Assembly: GCA_026770585.1 (NCBI GenBank)
Contig: MU647255.1
Location: forward strand, 21,719 to 33,262
Direction: 5' to 3'
Length of the DNA stretch: 11,544 nt
Origin: Baffinella frigidus
Taxonomy: Eukaryota > Cryptophyceae > Cryptomonadales > Baffinellaceae
Of this stretch, positions 10,548 through 11,544 are shown piece by piece. Under the pieces are notes generated by a model. That model had not been told where the DNA came from. It saw only the letters and a program-made list of their open reading frames with translations, and did no database searches. The position numbers and the translations under genes are program-made. Every line of letters begins with the position of its first letter. The stretch's first letter is position 1.

Positions 10548-10787
10548 GTTGCTCAACCCTCAACCCTCGACCCTCAAACCTCAACCCTAAACCCTAAACC
10601 CTAAACCCTAAACCCTAAACCCTACACCCTACACCATACACCCTGCATCCAAAACCCTAAACCCTAAACCCTGACCCTAAACCCTAAACCCTAAACCCTA
10701 ACCCATCAACTATCAACTATCAACCCTCACCCCTCAACCCTCAACCCTCACCCCTCACCCCTCAACCCTCAACCCTCAACCCTCCAG
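10548..10787 (+). repeat. CCCTAAA / CCCTCAA telomere-like block
   Basis: It includes perfect runs of CCCTAAA (10583-10622, 10660-10700), the plant/algal-type telomere 7-mer, flanked by CCCTCAA and CCCTCACC variants. It is interstitial, inside the predicted B3-B4 intron, and ends at the CCCTCCAG acceptor of a B4 fragment. Confidence 0.85.
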
Positions 10788-10807
10788 GACTCGCCGCAAT
10801 CGTTCGG
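10788..10807 (+). pseudogene. Truncated copy of exon B4 5' end
   Basis: Acceptor CCCTCCAG then DSPQSFG codons, matching DWPQSLV of B4, then CCCTACA repeats. Confidence 0.5.
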
Positions 10808-10889
10808 AACCCTACACCCTAAATCCTATACCCTACACCCTACACCCCACACCCTACACCCCACACCCTAAACAACACCAACAATAACC
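10808..10889 (+). repeat. CCCTACA / CCCCACA 7-mer block
   Basis: Period-7 units CCCTACA and CCCCACA, C-rich on the sense strand, between two B4 fragments. Confidence 0.8.
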
Positions 10890-10895
10890 CTCCAG

Positions 10896-10917
10896 GTCTC
10901 CCCACAATCTCATCGCG
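10896..10917 (+). pseudogene. Second truncated copy of exon B4 5' end
   Basis: Acceptor CCCTCCAG then VSPQS codons, then unrelated sequence. Confidence 0.4.
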
Positions 10918-10924
10918 GTCCATA

Positions 10925-11074
10925 ATAGAATTAATCTCGAAACTGTCCTTCTAAACGATGCTTGGTACAAATCCAGATATTTCAAAGCCCTAAAAGTACG
11001 AATGTTTTAAAGCCTTCTAAGTTCTTGGTACAAATCTTCGTTTAGAAGGACATTCCTTCCTGAAATTAAATCTA
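10925..11074. mobile_element. Fold-back element with 14-bp perfect inner arms
   Basis: GTCCTTCTAAACGA (10945-10958) pairs with TCGTTTAGAAGGAC (11038-11051). TAGAATTAAT and ATTAAATCTA extend the arms outward. CTTGGTACAAATC occurs twice inside. No ORF. Confidence 0.6.
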
Positions 11075-11090
11075 TCTGGTGCTGGGATGA

Positions 11091-11180
11091 AATCGGTGGT
11101 CACCGCGTCAGGCTCCCCCATCGCAGGCTCACCCACCGCTGGCCTCCAAGCCAACGCGGACTCAGTTCCCGCGGCCATCG
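11091..11180 (+). pseudogene. Long exon B4 copy with small internal duplication
   Basis: It starts within the fifth codon region (ATCGGTGGTCACCGC) and reads VVTASGSPIAGSPTAGLQAN then ADSVPAAID. GGCTC-CCC-ATCGCA is repeated as GGCTCACCCACCGCT, and LVP is absent. The acceptor is missing, and it runs into CCCTGAACCCTACA. Confidence 0.55.
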
Positions 11181-11292
11181 ACCCTGAACCCTACACCCTA
11201 CACCCTACACCCTACACCCTACACCCTACACCCTACATCCTACACCCTACATCCTACACCCTACACCCTACACCCTACACCCTACACCCTAA
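11181..11292 (+). repeat. CCCTACA 7-mer array
   Basis: About 15 units of CCCTACA with occasional CCTACAT. The ORF peptides across it (YTLHPTP repeats) are repeat shadows. Confidence 0.9.
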
Positions 11293-11310
11293 AGAACACC
11301 ACCCCTCCAG

Positions 11311-11421
11311 GACTGGCCGCAATCGTTGGTCACCGCCGTGTCAGGCTCACCCATCGCTGGCCTCCAAGCCAACGCGGACTCAGTCCCCTTAGTCCCCGCG
11401 GCCATCGAGGACATCCGACAC
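11311..11421 (+). CDS. Gene B exon B4 or its nearest 5' copy
   Basis: Acceptor CCCTCCAG, then phase-0 codons DWPQSLVTAVSGSPIAG, LQANADSVPLVPAA and IEDIRH, with mostly G/C-ending codons. It then enters CCCTACA repeats without a GT donor. By the fragment rule of this window, an exon 5' part with acceptor but no donor should be a truncated copy, and the full exon should lie beyond 11544. No family recognised. Confidence 0.4.
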
Positions 11422-11544
11422 CCTACACCCTACGCCCTACACCCCACACCCTACACCCTACGCCCTACACCCTGCACCCTACACCCTAGACAACACCCTA
11501 CACCCTACACCCTACACCCTACACCCTACACCCTACGCCCTACA
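11422..11544 (+). repeat. CCCTACA / CCCTACG 7-mer array to window end
   Basis: Period-7 units CCCTACA, CCCTACG, CCCCACA and CCCTGCA continuing to the last base. Confidence 0.9.

Noticed and set aside
10548-11544. True chromosome end (telomere)
   Set aside because: CCCTAAA runs are short and mixed with variants, and are followed by non-telomeric sequence and B4 exon copies, so this is interstitial in this window. A nearby chromosome end beyond the window is not excluded.

Overview
Eukaryotic, intron-rich, repeat-choked nuclear DNA. Long continuous ORFs are mostly shadows of simple repeats, but reading short conserved blocks together with AG/GT borders gives two spliced genes. Blocks of TTTAGGG-like 7-mers, GC-rich codons, a secretory leader and many hairpin elements suggest a unicellular alga or other protist. 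From memory only, and with low confidence, the CCTAGG-rich dispersed element near 2.1 kb resembles repeats I associate with cryptophytes. The species cannot be fixed from the sequence.

Gene A (minus strand, 8129 down to beyond base 1) has seven predicted exons: A1 8129-7824 (Met, hydrophobic leader), A2 6665-6622, A3 5094-4994, A4 3115-3030, A5 1943-1881, A6 1163-1050 and A7 93-1 (runs off the window). All junction phases agree. The joined product (about 269 residues inside the window) matches the layout of the DUF924 family (PF06041/COG3803, TPR-like fold, function unknown): 'VLHFWFSGEF', then 'RRWFAKPGS', then 'FLPLVSLAADEG', then '[18 protein letters not shown]', then 'RGWDVTLTAEERVFAAMPL'.

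Gene B (plus strand, about 8537 to beyond 11544) is divergent from gene A across about 407 bp. Its likely exons are B1 8537-8699, B2 9002-9144, B3 10244-10375 and B4 from 11311. I do not recognise its product.

The main discovery is a rule that holds in both genes. Each intron starts with truncated copies of the 3' end of the exon before it (usually with the donor) and ends with truncated copies of the 5' end of the exon after it (usually with the acceptor). More than 20 such fragments lie in exon order. Differences between copies are mostly synonymous. The rest of the introns is 7-mer telomere-like blocks, (TC)n tracts, an acceptor-derived minisatellite, and at least five kinds of fold-back/MITE-like hairpins, some nested. 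No tRNA, rRNA, CRISPR or transposase gene was seen.
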